A DNA stretch of 64,000 nt from Sulfurospirillum oryzae (lineage in GTDB: Bacteria; Campylobacterota; Campylobacteria; Campylobacterales; Sulfurospirillaceae). The DNA lies in the NCBI RefSeq assembly GCF_025770725.1, contig NZ_JANZKZ010000005.1:62001-126000 (forward strand). Direction: 5' to 3'. Shown here in pieces: positions 9,721-18,275 of the stretch. The notes below the pieces were generated by a model that had not been told where the DNA came from, made no database searches, and was given only the letters and a program-made list of their open reading frames with translations. Every line of letters starts with the position of its first letter. The first letter of the stretch is position 1. The translations under genes were made by a program, and so were the position numbers.

Positions 9721-11039
9721 TATTTGGCTGCGAATGCTTCGGCTTTTTGTTTAAACATGATGCTCTCCAAAAAGGCTTCAACACGGGTTTTGATCTGTCC
9801 TGCATCTTCAGGGGAATAATCCGACTCGATGACAAGACACGGAATGCCCTCTTTGGCGAGTGCTTCAGTCACAAGGTGAGACTCGACATTGTACGTGTGG
9901 CAGAAGGAAAGCGTGTAGTAGATGACGCCATCGGCTTTGCGATCTTTGTACATTTGAACGATTTTGTCTGTTCTACCTGTGTTTGGAGTGAAACACGCAC
10001 AGTCGATTTTTGAGTAGCGTTGCATCAAGCGCACGTAAAGCTCGTCTTCGTCTTTAACGCCTTCAATGTCCACATTGTCTTTAAAGTAACGATGTCCGAT
10101 GCACCCTTCTTCATTGATGATGCAGGCACCTGAACCTTCAACAGCGGTGTGAAGTTTCCAGTTTGGCGGTGCAATGGGTGTGCCTAAAACCATGATGCGA
10201 GGCGTATTTTCAGGGAAAACGCTCACTCTATTTTTAATGCGTTCATCAAGTTCATCGCAGAGTTCATTTACTTTTTGCGTAAAGCGTTTTGGGTCATCTA
10301 AAAAGCTCATTTGGCTGATGAAAAGCGCGTCTTTACCGCTGATAGGCATGATGTCTGGGTGCATACCGCGAAGCGTATCAAGGCGTTTCATCGCGTCACG
10401 CTTGGCGTTGATGATTTTTACACCGTTCAACATCTCCGCAAGGCTGAGTTTTCGCTCACTGACCTCTTCAATGTGCTCTTTAAACTCTTTGATTTCCTCT
10501 TGCCACATTTTGAGATCACGCTCGCGTTTCATGTGTGGGATGTTCATCACATGCACAGGGTGATGTTTACCTAAAAGTTCCCATGTTTTTTTCTTCGCTT
10601 CACAGGTGGTTTCACCGTAGATAAAATCGGCTGATTGGGTATAGGCACAGGTGTGTTGGAGTTTAAAGCCATAGGCTGATTTGATGAGAGGGCAGATGTT
10701 ACGAGGCAGTTCGCTCTCCGCATCGGCGATAGGAGGATTGGCTCCGCCACACAGTCCAAAACACGCTCCGCCTGCTCCTACAACAATCTCTTCCGGAACA
10801 AAGATACAAAAGGTTCCCACCGCAGGTTTTTTTTGCGCTTTAAGCGCGTTAATCTCAGCAATGCGTTCTGCTTGGATTTCGCTCATAAACCAGTCAAAAT
10901 ACGCCATCGCTTTGGGGCGATTGGGTTGGCTCATAAAACCTGCTTGATAGCCTGCAAGTCCCATACCCATCATTTTTGCATGACGCTCTACGTCAACACC
11001 GATACTTCCTAATAAATCTTTGTGGAGTTCAACACCCAT
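9720..11039 (-). CDS. Double-cubane [8Fe-9S] cluster protein-like (HgdB/BcrB superfamily)
   Basis: This 439-aa protein belongs to the 2-hydroxyacyl-CoA dehydratase D-component superfamily. Cysteines are visible at C78, C93 and C97 (GGACFGLCGG), C116 (RNICPLIK), C131 and C146 (GETTCEAKKK), consistent with a double-cubane cluster. The C-terminal half has the family segment ending in LVIESDYSPEDAGQIKTRVEAF. In Carboxydothermus a single such protein plus its ATPase reduces small molecules such as acetylene; its physiological substrate is not known. Here the same two-gene layout is seen, with no second dehydratase subunit, CoA-transferase or acyl-CoA dehydrogenase nearby. The ATG at 11039 is preceded by AAGGA. 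The upstream leader contains three dyad elements. Assignment to DCCP rather than a dehydratase is inference from context. Confidence 0.82.
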   Translation of the reverse strand: MGVELHKDLLGSIGVDVERHAKMMGMGLAGYQAGFMSQPNRPKAMAYFDWFMSEIQAERIAEINALKAQKKPAVGTFCIFVPEEIVVGAGGACFGLCGGANPPIADAESELPRNICPLIKSAYGFKLQHTCAYTQSADFIYGETTCEAKKKTWELLGKHHPVHVMNIPHMKRERDLKMWQEEIKEFKEHIEEVSERKLSLAEMLNGVKIINAKRDAMKRLDTLRGMHPDIMPISGKDALFISQMSFLDDPKRFTQKVNELCDELDERIKNRVSVFPENTPRIMVLGTPIAPPNWKLHTAVEGSGACIINEEGCIGHRYFKDNVDIEGVKDEDELYVRLMQRYSKIDCACFTPNTGRTDKIVQMYKDRKADGVIYYTLSFCHTYNVESHLVTEALAKEGIPCLVIESDYSPEDAGQIKTRVEAFLESIMFKQKAEAFAAK

Positions 11040-11125
11040 TGTTTTTCCTTGTTGTGAAAAATGTAGTGCTGTTTGGGTTTACATGTAAAGAGATAAGCAG
11101 TAAAAAAAGGTGCTACTTCATGTAT

Positions 11126-11164
11126 GTCTAAGCCTTAGACTCATACCAACCGTGCGGTTGGTAT
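11126..11164. promoter_or_regulatory. Two adjacent dyads upstream of the double-cubane gene
   Basis: GTCTAAG-C-CTTAGAC (11126-11140) is followed after 2 nt by ATACCAACCG-TG-CGGTTGGTAT (11143-11164), both perfect inverted repeats. The second has a 2-nt centre, more like a protein-binding operator than an RNA hairpin. They lie 87-125 nt upstream of the double-cubane protein start and just past the end of the flavoredoxin-like gene. A TTTACATGTAAA palindrome lies between them and the gene at 11078-11089. Operator or attenuator/terminator are both possible. Confidence 0.5.
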
Positions 11165-11227
11165 AACAGCATTTGATGTATTGTAATCTACTAAAGATTA
11201 AAATTTAGTAAAATTTGCTTTACCAAA

Positions 11228-11800
11228 TTAAGAGATAATTTCTCCGTTTACTAAAAATTTTGAGCCCACTCGCCCGACATTATCCATCTTTACATGTAAG
11301 GATGGATCTATGACATCATCACAGTAATACGCATGTTCAACTAAAAGTAAACACGGGGTTGTCTCGCTTCCTTCGATTGGCATGGTTTTTACAAAACTGC
11401 AAAAAAATGCGGCTTTGGAGGCTTTGACCATCATGGGATAATCGGGCAATATCTTTTGACCAGAAATGCCAAAGGTTTCAAATTCACTTTCTTCATACGA
11501 AAGCGATGTCGCACTTTGACTCATGACATCTTTAAGCTCCTTGTGAACAAAGCTGATGGTAACTTTGGAGCCTTTTAAAAAGTTGGCAAGTGTATCTTTT
11601 GGGCTGTCATCGTCTTTTTTGCCGATGGAGACAATGAGCATAGGAGGCTCTGAGGAGAGAGGTATAAAATAGCTAAAAGGTGCTAGGTTGGTAATGCCAT
11701 GATGTTCTGTACTAATCCATGCAATAGGACGAGGCGTGACGGTGTTGGAGATGAGTTTGTAGATGCTGTTAACGTCAAGTTTTGAAAAGTCTAAGAGCAT
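11228..11800 (-). CDS. Flavin reductase-like / flavoredoxin FMN-binding protein
   Basis: This 190-aa protein has the split-barrel FMN-binding fold of the flavin reductase-like (DIM6/NTAB, flavoredoxin) family. The family N-terminus is clear: LISNTVTPRPIAWISTEHHG, followed by NLAPFSYFIPLSSEPPMLIVSIG near residues 35-58, the segments that contact FMN. It ends with the usual VGRVGSKFLV. A redox role, for example electron transfer from FMN, is expected; the partner is unknown. It is transcribed in the same direction as the double-cubane gene pair but separated from it by 188 nt that contain dyad elements, so co-transcription is uncertain. A TTTACATGTAAA palindrome (11809-11820) lies directly before its GGGAAA ribosome-binding site, shared with the divergent uppP upstream region. 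Confidence 0.85.
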   Translation of the reverse strand: MLLDFSKLDVNSIYKLISNTVTPRPIAWISTEHHGITNLAPFSYFIPLSSEPPMLIVSIGKKDDDSPKDTLANFLKGSKVTISFVHKELKDVMSQSATSLSYEESEFETFGISGQKILPDYPMMVKASKAAFFCSFVKTMPIEGSETTPCLLLVEHAYYCDDVIDPSLHVKMDNVGRVGSKFLVNGEIIS

Positions 11801-11896
11801 AGTTTCCCTTTACATGTAAAGTTTATTTGGCTGTCAAAAAAGATTATAACATGCAATATGTTACAATTGCGCCTTACTTTAAAGCTAGGACTTTTT

Positions 11897-12661
11897 GTGG
11901 ATATATTACAGTCAATCATTATGGGAATTGTAGAGGGTTTCACCGAATTTTTGCCCGTTTCTTCAACAGGGCACATGATCGTTACGGCAGATTTTTTAGG
12001 CATCAAACAAGACACAGTGACGAAGGCGTATGAGATTATCATACAGTTTGCAGCTATTTTAGCGGTTGTTTTGGCATACAAAGAGAAGTTTACGCTCAAA
12101 AAAATTGAGCTTTGGAAGAAACTTGCGGTGGCATTTTTACCTATTGGTATCATTGGCTTCTTGTTTGCAAAACATATCAAAGCACTTTTCAGCGTCGATG
12201 TTGTGGCAACGATGTTTATTGTGGGTGGTGTTGTGTTCTTGATTGCTGAGAAGTATTACAAGCCCAAAGAGCATTTTATCAATGATGTTGAAAAAGTGAG
12301 CTACAAACAAGCCTTTCTTATTGGCTTGGCACAGGTGGCAGGTTTAATTCCTGGAACAAGTAGGGCTGGTTCAACCATTTTAGGTGCTATGTTTGTGGGC
12401 TTAACGCGAAAAGCGAGCGCGGAGTTTTCGTTTTTATTGGCGTTTCCTGTTATGAGTGCAGCAACGGGGTACAGCATCGTTAAAAATTACAACGAATTTA
12501 ATGCGGACAATCTTCTTATTTTAGGAATAGGTTTTGTAGTAGCGTTTATTACCGCGTACTTTACCATTAAACTCTTTTTGCGCTTTTTACAAAGTTATAC
12601 GTTTGTCAGTTTTGGTATTTATCGCATTATTTTTGGTGTTGTGCTTCTAGCGTATTATTAA
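11897..12661 (+). CDS. uppP: Undecaprenyl-diphosphatase UppP (BacA)
   Basis: This integral membrane phosphatase recycles undecaprenyl pyrophosphate, the lipid carrier for peptidoglycan and other cell-wall polymers; it also gives bacitracin resistance. The family signature near the N-terminus is complete (GIVEGFTEFLPVSSTGHMI), as is the second conserved block LIPGTSRAGSTILGA. About eight hydrophobic segments follow to the C-terminus. I prefer the GTG at 11897, which gives the normal MDILQSII start and has AGGA six bases upstream. The in-frame ATG at 11858 would add 13 residues not usual for the family. It is divergent from the flavoredoxin-like gene and followed by about 140 nt before the chemoreceptor gene. 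Confidence 0.93.
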   Translation: MDILQSIIMGIVEGFTEFLPVSSTGHMIVTADFLGIKQDTVTKAYEIIIQFAAILAVVLAYKEKFTLKKIELWKKLAVAFLPIGIIGFLFAKHIKALFSVDVVATMFIVGGVVFLIAEKYYKPKEHFINDVEKVSYKQAFLIGLAQVAGLIPGTSRAGSTILGAMFVGLTRKASAEFSFLLAFPVMSAATGYSIVKNYNEFNADNLLILGIGFVVAFITAYFTIKLFLRFLQSYTFVSFGIYRIIFGVVLLAYY

Positions 12662-12761
12662 GCAAAAAGGTAACAAGATAGGCGACGAAAAGTTAAATTT
12701 CAGTCATATTCTGTCACGAATTATGTAATATTAATGTTATAGTAATGCTATAGAATTACTT

Positions 12762-12775
12762 TATAATATCCTAAA
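12762..12775 (+). promoter_or_regulatory. -10 element TATAATATCCTAAA upstream of the CZB chemoreceptor
   Basis: A perfect TATAAT (12762-12767) lies 32 nt before the chemoreceptor ATG. The 14 bases from 12762 are identical to those at 17756-17769 in front of the EF-hand gene. No good -35 box is seen, which is common for Campylobacterota sigma70 promoters. Confidence 0.6.
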
Positions 12776-12799
12776 CTTTTAGACTAGGAGAGTCGTGCC

Positions 12800-14122
12800 A
12801 TGTTTTTTACCAAAAAAGAGCCTGAAGAGCTTATGCTTTTAAGGCAAGAAGTAGAAAACCTCAAAGCAGAAAATGCAATACTTCAAAACTTGTCACGTTT
12901 TTCTCAAGAAGAAATAATCGTGGTGGTTGATAGGGCTAAAAATATCGTGATGCAAAACGATTTAGCCCAACAGATCATCAAAGAGCCTCAAAAATTAGCT
13001 AGTGCTTTGAATGAGTCTATGGAAAGTATCAGCATGGATGGATGTCAGGGCAGTGTCTCTGCTAAACGACTCAATTCTGAGCTAATCGCCTATAGTATCA
13101 TCAAAACAGATGTTCGTAATGCAAAAGACAGCAATATTCTCTCTTTGCATCAAAACTCCATTTCAGGGGCACTCAAAAACTCTCAAAAAACTTTTTCTGA
13201 AATTTTAGATGATCTTAAAGTCATGAAGGAAGAGTCAGCACAAATCTCAAAGGAGTCCAGAGATGGTCTCACGCTTGCAAGCAATTCCTCTTTAGCGATG
13301 GATAAACTAAGCCTTCTTATCAGCGATGTTGTGACCAATGCAAAGTCTCTTTTAACCAGAAGTAAAGAGATTTCAAGTGTCGTGCAACTCATCGAAGATA
13401 TTGCTGATCAAACCAATTTACTAGCACTCAATGCTGCCATAGAAGCGGCGCGTGCAGGTGAACATGGGCGTGGTTTTGCCGTCGTTGCCGATGAAGTGCG
13501 AAACTTGGCGGAACGTACGCAAAAAGCGACCAAAGAGATTGCGATGGTAGTTCAAACGATGCAGCAAGAGTCTTCTCAAAGTGAACAGAGCACCGAAGAG
13601 GTCAGTAAAATCGCTCGAGCTACCAAAGAACAGACCGATGAGTTAAAAGTCAAGATTGTCTCTTTTGAAAAAAATGCGACGAGATCGATGTTTGAAGTCA
13701 GCCACTTAAGCGATAAAATCTTTGCATCTTTAGCCAAAATAGACCATGTTATCTATAAAAATAACGTTTATGCCCTTTTGTTTGGTGAACACACCGAATT
13801 TAAAACGACTACGCATCATGAGTGCCGATTGGGTAATTGGTATGAAAGAGGTGTAGGCAAAGAGGAGTTTAGTAAAACGGCTTCGTATAGTAAACTAGAG
13901 AGTCCTCACGCCAAAGTGCATGAAGTGGCGAACCGTTTAGCCAAAGAGTGCGGCGGTGAAAAAGCGATTTGCTCAAAAGAAGAGATTGAAGCGATGGTAA
14001 GAGAGATTGAAAATGCAAGTGGTGGCGTGTTTGAAACACTTGATGCCATGGTCGATGAAAAAGCAAAAACGCTGATGTTTGAAGCCAAAGAACATCTTTT
14101 TGATAAACAAGTGAGGGCATAG
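12800..14122 (+). CDS. Soluble methyl-accepting chemotaxis protein with C-terminal CZB domain
   Basis: This is a cytoplasmic chemoreceptor of the TlpD type, without transmembrane segments. An N-terminal coiled coil and a PAS-like region (about residues 1-110) precede the signalling domain. Its hairpin tip is near residues 200-245 ([20 protein letters not shown], then [17 protein letters not shown]). The C-terminus carries the chemoreceptor zinc-binding domain: His near residue 317, the motif [10 protein letters not shown] near 340, and HAKVHEVA near 371-378, giving the His-Cys-His-His zinc ligand set. CZB receptors sense oxidants such as HOCl or zinc; the cysteine ligand needed for this is present. 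It heads a cluster with a receiver protein and two histidine kinases, the next gene starting 3 nt after its stop. Confidence 0.92.
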   Translation: MFFTKKEPEELMLLRQEVENLKAENAILQNLSRFSQEEIIVVVDRAKNIVMQNDLAQQIIKEPQKLASALNESMESISMDGCQGSVSAKRLNSELIAYSIIKTDVRNAKDSNILSLHQNSISGALKNSQKTFSEILDDLKVMKEESAQISKESRDGLTLASNSSLAMDKLSLLISDVVTNAKSLLTRSKEISSVVQLIEDIADQTNLLALNAAIEAARAGEHGRGFAVVADEVRNLAERTQKATKEIAMVVQTMQQESSQSEQSTEEVSKIARATKEQTDELKVKIVSFEKNATRSMFEVSHLSDKIFASLAKIDHVIYKNNVYALLFGEHTEFKTTTHHECRLGNWYERGVGKEEFSKTASYSKLESPHAKVHEVANRLAKECGGEKAICSKEEIEAMVREIENASGGVFETLDAMVDEKAKTLMFEAKEHLFDKQVRA

Positions 14123-14125
14123 GCA

Positions 14126-14494
14126 ATGAAAAAGATGATCAAAGTAGCCGTGATTGATGATGAGCAAACAATCTTGGATATGATTGAGAAGTATCTCAGT
14201 CGCACAGCAGGTTTTGAGGTAACGACATTTAGTAATCCTCAAAATGCAATTTCCCGCATTGACAAAAGTTATGATGTAGTGCTTTTGGACATCATGATGC
14301 CTCAAATGAATGGCTTGGATGTGCTTAAAACGCTTCTTGAAAAAGCACCAGAACTCAAAATCATTATGATGACAGCGTACTCTACGCTTGATAAAGTACT
14401 TAAATCGCACCGAGAGGGCGCAACGCATTACATTATGAAGCCATTTTCATCCATGAAAGCATTAGAAGAGAAGATCAACGAACTGGTAAGTTAG
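14126..14494 (+). CDS. Single-domain response regulator
   Basis: This 122-aa protein is a stand-alone receiver domain. It has the acidic pocket VIDDEQ at residues 9-14, the phospho-acceptor Asp in VVLLDIMMPQMNGL (about residue 52), a Thr in MMTAYS and the conserved Lys in MKPFS. No output domain is attached, so it acts by protein contact or in a phosphorelay. It lies 3 nt after the CZB chemoreceptor and 8 nt before a PAS histidine kinase, which is its most likely partner. Confidence 0.9.
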   Translation: MKKMIKVAVIDDEQTILDMIEKYLSRTAGFEVTTFSNPQNAISRIDKSYDVVLLDIMMPQMNGLDVLKTLLEKAPELKIIMMTAYSTLDKVLKSHREGATHYIMKPFSSMKALEEKINELVS

Positions 14495-14502
14495 AGTCTC
14501 CC

Positions 14503-16194
14503 ATGGAAGATTTGCGTGCAAAGATTAGGGAGTTGGAGCAAGAAATAGAAGTGCTTCAGCGCCAAAATAGGCATATTTTAGAGCATGCAGTTCATGAGAA
14601 AAAAGAGCTTGAGTACCTTGTCAATAAAGCCAAGCTCTATTTTAATAGCTCTGATCTGGCGTATTTTGTGCTTGATCATCAGCAACGTATTGTTGACGTC
14701 AATAAAACCTTTTGTACCCTCTTTGGTTATAGCAATGAGGAGGTTTTATTTTTACATGTAAACCAACTTTTTACGACATCTAGGCGTTATGAAAAATGGT
14801 GGAATACACATTTTAAAGAGGGTACATTTCAAAGTGCGAGTAATCTAGAGTACTGTTTCCGTAAAAAGAGCCATCGTACTTTTTGGGCAGAGCTTTTCGG
14901 AAAAAAGATAGTTGACAATCAGCGAAGCTTGAGCATTTGGAGTGTGCGTGACATCTCACTACGCGTAAAGTCGCGTAATACCATCGCTAAACTCAATCTC
15001 AAATACCAGCAGCAGCTTCGTGACATTGAAGCTGTTTTAGACATCATCCCTGTTCCTGTTTTCATTAAAGATAAAAATTTTCGCTACATTGGGTGTAGCC
15101 GTGCTTTTTGTGAGTATTTTGGTTTGAGCAAAGAGCAAGTGCTGGGGAAAACGGCATTTGATCTTTATCCTATCGAAATTGCCAATAGGCTTTATGAAAG
15201 AGATTTGGAAATGCATGAGCGCAATTTTCAGGTTTATAAAGTTACAACCATTGCACCTCTAACTAAACAAGAAGTTACCCTTGAAATTCAAAAAAAACAG
15301 ATGATGCGTGGAGGGAAATTTGATGGTTTTGTGGGTGTCTTCATCGACATAACACAGAGTGAAAAACAAGAGCAATATCTGCAAAATCGTATTCGTGAAG
15401 AGGTCGATAAAAACCTTCAGATGCAAGCAATCTATCAAGAAGAGATGATTCGCAATGCTAAATTTAGCGCCATTGGACAGATGGCTGCGGGAATTACGCA
15501 TGAGATCAACACACCACTGACCTACGTCAAAGGTAATTTTGAGATGCTGGTTGAAGATATAGCCACCTATATGATGGACTCACCACGTAAAAATTTGATG
15601 ATAAAAGATGCTAGGACCATTCAAGATGGCATTGAGCGCATTGAGCGTATTGTGGAGACAATGCGTGAAGCATCGCAAAAGAGCCGTGAACAAAAAGAAA
15701 ATGTCAATCTTTATGAGTTGCTTCTCTCATCGTTGGCACTTTCTTATAACCGCTCTAAACAGATTGTAGCTCTTACGCTTAACGATAAAGTGTTTGATTT
15801 TAACTACCAAAAGAGTGAGTACTCTTTTATCTGTTGTGTGCAAAAACAACGCATTGAGCAGGTGTGGGTCATCATTCTTAACAATGCCCTTGATGAGCTT
15901 ATTAAGATTGAATCGTTTGAAAAACGCTCTTTACATGTAAAGACTTTTAAAGAGGACGGTCAGGTTGTTGTACAGTTTAAAGACAATGCCGGCGGGATTG
16001 ATGAGAAAATATTACCACGTATTTTTGAGCCTTTTGAAAGTACGAAAGAGAGTTCTGGCATTGGCATTGGGCTTAACATCGCACAGCAAATTGTAAGACA
16101 AAATGGTGGAGAGATCTTCGCTTACAACGAAGATAATGGTGCGGTGTTTGAGGTACATTTTCCTTTGGTAAAAGAGCTAGATCATGAGTTTTGA
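14503..16194 (+). CDS. PAS-domain sensor histidine kinase (soluble)
   Basis: This is a 563-aa soluble histidine kinase. An N-terminal coiled coil (residues 1-50) is followed by two PAS domains (about 50-160, with YFVLDHQQRIVDVN; and about 180-300, with VFIKDKNFRYIGCS). The dimerisation/phospho-acceptor helix has His in AAGITHEINTPLTYV near residue 331. The ATP-binding domain has N-box NNALDELI, G1 DNAGGID and G2 GIGIGLNIAQQI. It belongs to the family of PAS kinases common in this phylum. It overlaps the next kinase gene by 11 nt. Two perfect TTTACATGTAAA palindromes lie inside it (14751-14762, 15930-15941), read as LHV both times. Confidence 0.9.
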   Translation: MEDLRAKIRELEQEIEVLQRQNRHILEHAVHEKKELEYLVNKAKLYFNSSDLAYFVLDHQQRIVDVNKTFCTLFGYSNEEVLFLHVNQLFTTSRRYEKWWNTHFKEGTFQSASNLEYCFRKKSHRTFWAELFGKKIVDNQRSLSIWSVRDISLRVKSRNTIAKLNLKYQQQLRDIEAVLDIIPVPVFIKDKNFRYIGCSRAFCEYFGLSKEQVLGKTAFDLYPIEIANRLYERDLEMHERNFQVYKVTTIAPLTKQEVTLEIQKKQMMRGGKFDGFVGVFIDITQSEKQEQYLQNRIREEVDKNLQMQAIYQEEMIRNAKFSAIGQMAAGITHEINTPLTYVKGNFEMLVEDIATYMMDSPRKNLMIKDARTIQDGIERIERIVETMREASQKSREQKENVNLYELLLSSLALSYNRSKQIVALTLNDKVFDFNYQKSEYSFICCVQKQRIEQVWVIILNNALDELIKIESFEKRSLHVKTFKEDGQVVVQFKDNAGGIDEKILPRIFEPFESTKESSGIGIGLNIAQQIVRQNGGEIFAYNEDNGAVFEVHFPLVKELDHEF

Positions 16195-17710
16195 TTTTTT
16201 AAAAAATTTTTATGACTCAATGCGTGAAGGGCTTTATGCCTTTGATAATGATGGAAAAATTACCCATTTCAATGCCTCTGCTCAAAAAATTTTGGGGTAT
16301 GATGAGGCGGAGCTTCTGGGTAAAATAGGGCACTTTATTTTCCATGCACACCACGAGAAGCAAGGACTTTTGCAATGCTCGCTCTACAAAGCCTTTTTAC
16401 AAGGCGAACCTTATGAGGGCGAAGATATTTTTTTAACCAAAGATGGTAGATGGATCAATGTTTGTATGCGAGCCAATCCTATTTTTGAAAAAGGCGTTAA
16501 AAAAGGCTACGTGGTTCTTTTTTGGAGTATCGCAACAAAAAATCGCCGAGACAACGAGGCTATGCTAGATGAGGTTGCAAGCAGTATTTTGTGTGAAAAA
16601 AGTGATTTTGATGAAAGCGAAGCTTTTTATGAGCAGATTTTTGAAACCGCCAATCTTGGCATCTGTTTGACCGACAAAGAAGGGCGATTTGTAGCAGTCA
16701 ATGCTGCATACAGTAAGATTTATGGGTACAGCGAAGCAGAGTTGATTGGAAAACATTTTCAGATGATCATTCCTGAGGAAAATCATGACAATCTTCACGT
16801 AGACAACGATAGCTTTTTGACGCAAAGGAAACTTCATAATGATGAGTATGAAGCGATACGAAAAGACGGCAAACGGATATTTGTGTATGCTTCCGAGGGT
16901 ATATTAGATCATATCATCGGGGGACCTTATAAAATTACAACTATTTCTGATATTACAGAGATGGTAGAATCACGAAAGTTACAAAAAGAGCAAGAAGCGA
17001 TGCTGATTCAGCAAAATAAACTTGCAGCCATGGGTGAGATGATAGGGCATATCGCTCATCAATGGAGACAACCGCTTAATGTTATGAATATCACCACCTT
17101 AGATCTTAAATTTAAACAAGAACTCGGTTCGCTCAACGATGAGAAGCTTAAAAGCGCTTTGGGTGTTATAGAGTCCTTAACTGAGCAGATGAGCAATACC
17201 ATCAATGATTTTATGAATTTTTACAAACCTAACAAAGATAAAAAAGATTTTTCACTTTACGAGACGGTGCTTTATGCGACCAATATCATTGCACCTCAGC
17301 TGAAACATGAAGCTATTTCACTCTCTTTAAATATTGATTCTAAGCTTAGATTGCATGGGCTGGCTAATGAACTGCAACAAGTTATTCTCAATCTTATCAC
17401 CAATGCCAAAGATGCTTTTGCCTCCAAAGATTTGGAGACAAAACAGATATGTGTTGTGGCATGGAGCAGCAATGATGGCATTAGCTTATGCGTGGAAGAC
17501 AATGCTGGTGGAATTGATGAGGCCCTTTTGGAGCGTATTTTTGAGCCTTATTTTACGACTAAAGGACAAATGCAAGGGAGTGGTATTGGACTTTATATCT
17601 GTTCAATGATTATGAAAGAGAGCTTTGGAGGCAGGATTAAGGTTGAAAATATCAGCTATGAAGATGACGTTATTGGGGCGAGATTTATTTTAGAATTTCC
17701 GAATTATTAA
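16184..17710 (+). CDS. PAS-domain sensor histidine kinase (soluble)
   Basis: This is a 508-aa histidine kinase without membrane segments. PAS domains lie at about residues 1-120 (GLYAFDNDGKITHFNASAQK) and 145-260 (LGICLTDKEGRFVAVNAAYS). The H-box is IGHIAHQWRQPLNVM, His near residue 289, of the HisKA type with the QWRQPL variant typical of Campylobacterota. The catalytic domain has NLITNAKDAF, DNAGGIDE and GSGIGLYICSMI. The start overlaps the preceding kinase by 11 nt. The two kinases probably share the receiver protein at 14126 or feed different inputs into one pathway together with the CZB chemoreceptor. Confidence 0.9.
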   Translation: MSFDFLKNFYDSMREGLYAFDNDGKITHFNASAQKILGYDEAELLGKIGHFIFHAHHEKQGLLQCSLYKAFLQGEPYEGEDIFLTKDGRWINVCMRANPIFEKGVKKGYVVLFWSIATKNRRDNEAMLDEVASSILCEKSDFDESEAFYEQIFETANLGICLTDKEGRFVAVNAAYSKIYGYSEAELIGKHFQMIIPEENHDNLHVDNDSFLTQRKLHNDEYEAIRKDGKRIFVYASEGILDHIIGGPYKITTISDITEMVESRKLQKEQEAMLIQQNKLAAMGEMIGHIAHQWRQPLNVMNITTLDLKFKQELGSLNDEKLKSALGVIESLTEQMSNTINDFMNFYKPNKDKKDFSLYETVLYATNIIAPQLKHEAISLSLNIDSKLRLHGLANELQQVILNLITNAKDAFASKDLETKQICVVAWSSNDGISLCVEDNAGGIDEALLERIFEPYFTTKGQMQGSGIGLYICSMIMKESFGGRIKVENISYEDDVIGARFILEFPNY

Positions 17711-17755
17711 GCTCTTTATTAGAACATTGTTACTTTTTAGTTACTCTTGTAAGTG

Positions 17756-17769
17756 TATAATATCCTAAA
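17756..17769 (+). promoter_or_regulatory. -10 element TATAATATCCTAAA upstream of the EF-hand gene
   Basis: TATAAT at 17756-17761 is 36 nt before the EF-hand protein ATG. The 14-mer is identical to the one at 12762 in front of the chemoreceptor. Upstream, GTTACTTTTTAGTTACTCTT carries two GTTACT copies 11 bases apart, a possible regulator site. Confidence 0.55.
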
Positions 17770-17796
17770 AGTTAGTTTTGCAAGAAGGAGTTTCGT

Positions 17797-18264
17797 ATGA
17801 CAATCGGCAACAGCCTTTCCTCGGCTTATTCATCTTATGGTAGCAGTAGCGTTAACAGCCAAAGCGGTGCGAGCGGCATGTCTTCTTCTCAAAATTTTGG
17901 GAATGTCATGACTCAGATGGCAACTTCCCTTATGACTTCAATGGACACGAACAAAGAGAATAGTATTGATAAGTCTGAATTTCAAAGTGCTATTGATGCA
18001 TTATCTGGTAATTCAAATAGCACCAGCAACTCTAGTAGCACCGATAAAATCTTTAGTGCACTTGATACTAACAAAGATGGAACCATCAGCTCAGATGAAC
18101 TTTTAAGCGCACTAAAACAATCTCAGTCAGATAATACGTCGGCAACACAAACGTCAACAAAAAAATCAATCGAAGATTTGCAATCTAACTTGTTACAAAA
18201 AATCTTGGCAGCGTATGGAAATACCGATACAACAACAAGTAGTAGCTCAAGCCTTATAGCGTAG
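17797..18264 (+). CDS. EF-hand calcium-binding protein
   Basis: This 155-aa protein is rich in Ser, Thr, Asn and Gln and has two clear EF-hand loops: DTNKENSIDKSE near residue 49 and DTNKDGTISSDE near residue 90. Each has Asp/Asn at positions 1, 3 and 5 and an acidic residue at position 12. No classical signal peptide is seen, although the Ser-rich N-terminus is unusual. It has a strong ribosome-binding site (AAGGAG) and its own promoter-like element. Similar Ser-rich EF-hand proteins are frequent in Sulfurospirillum-like genomes; the role is unknown. The ApbE-like gene follows after 11 nt and may be cotranscribed. Confidence 0.8.
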   Translation: MTIGNSLSSAYSSYGSSSVNSQSGASGMSSSQNFGNVMTQMATSLMTSMDTNKENSIDKSEFQSAIDALSGNSNSTSNSSSTDKIFSALDTNKDGTISSDELLSALKQSQSDNTSATQTSTKKSIEDLQSNLLQKILAAYGNTDTTTSSSSSLIA

Positions 18265-18275
18265 AGCTGAACACG

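Noticed and set aside
9023-10947. Plus-strand reading frames opposite the double-cubane pair
   Set aside because: The minus-strand genes have complete family motifs; the opposite frames are Ser/Arg-rich shadows.
11858-11896. ATG at 11858 as uppP start
   Set aside because: The GTG at 11897 has a well-placed AGGA and gives the normal family N-terminus.
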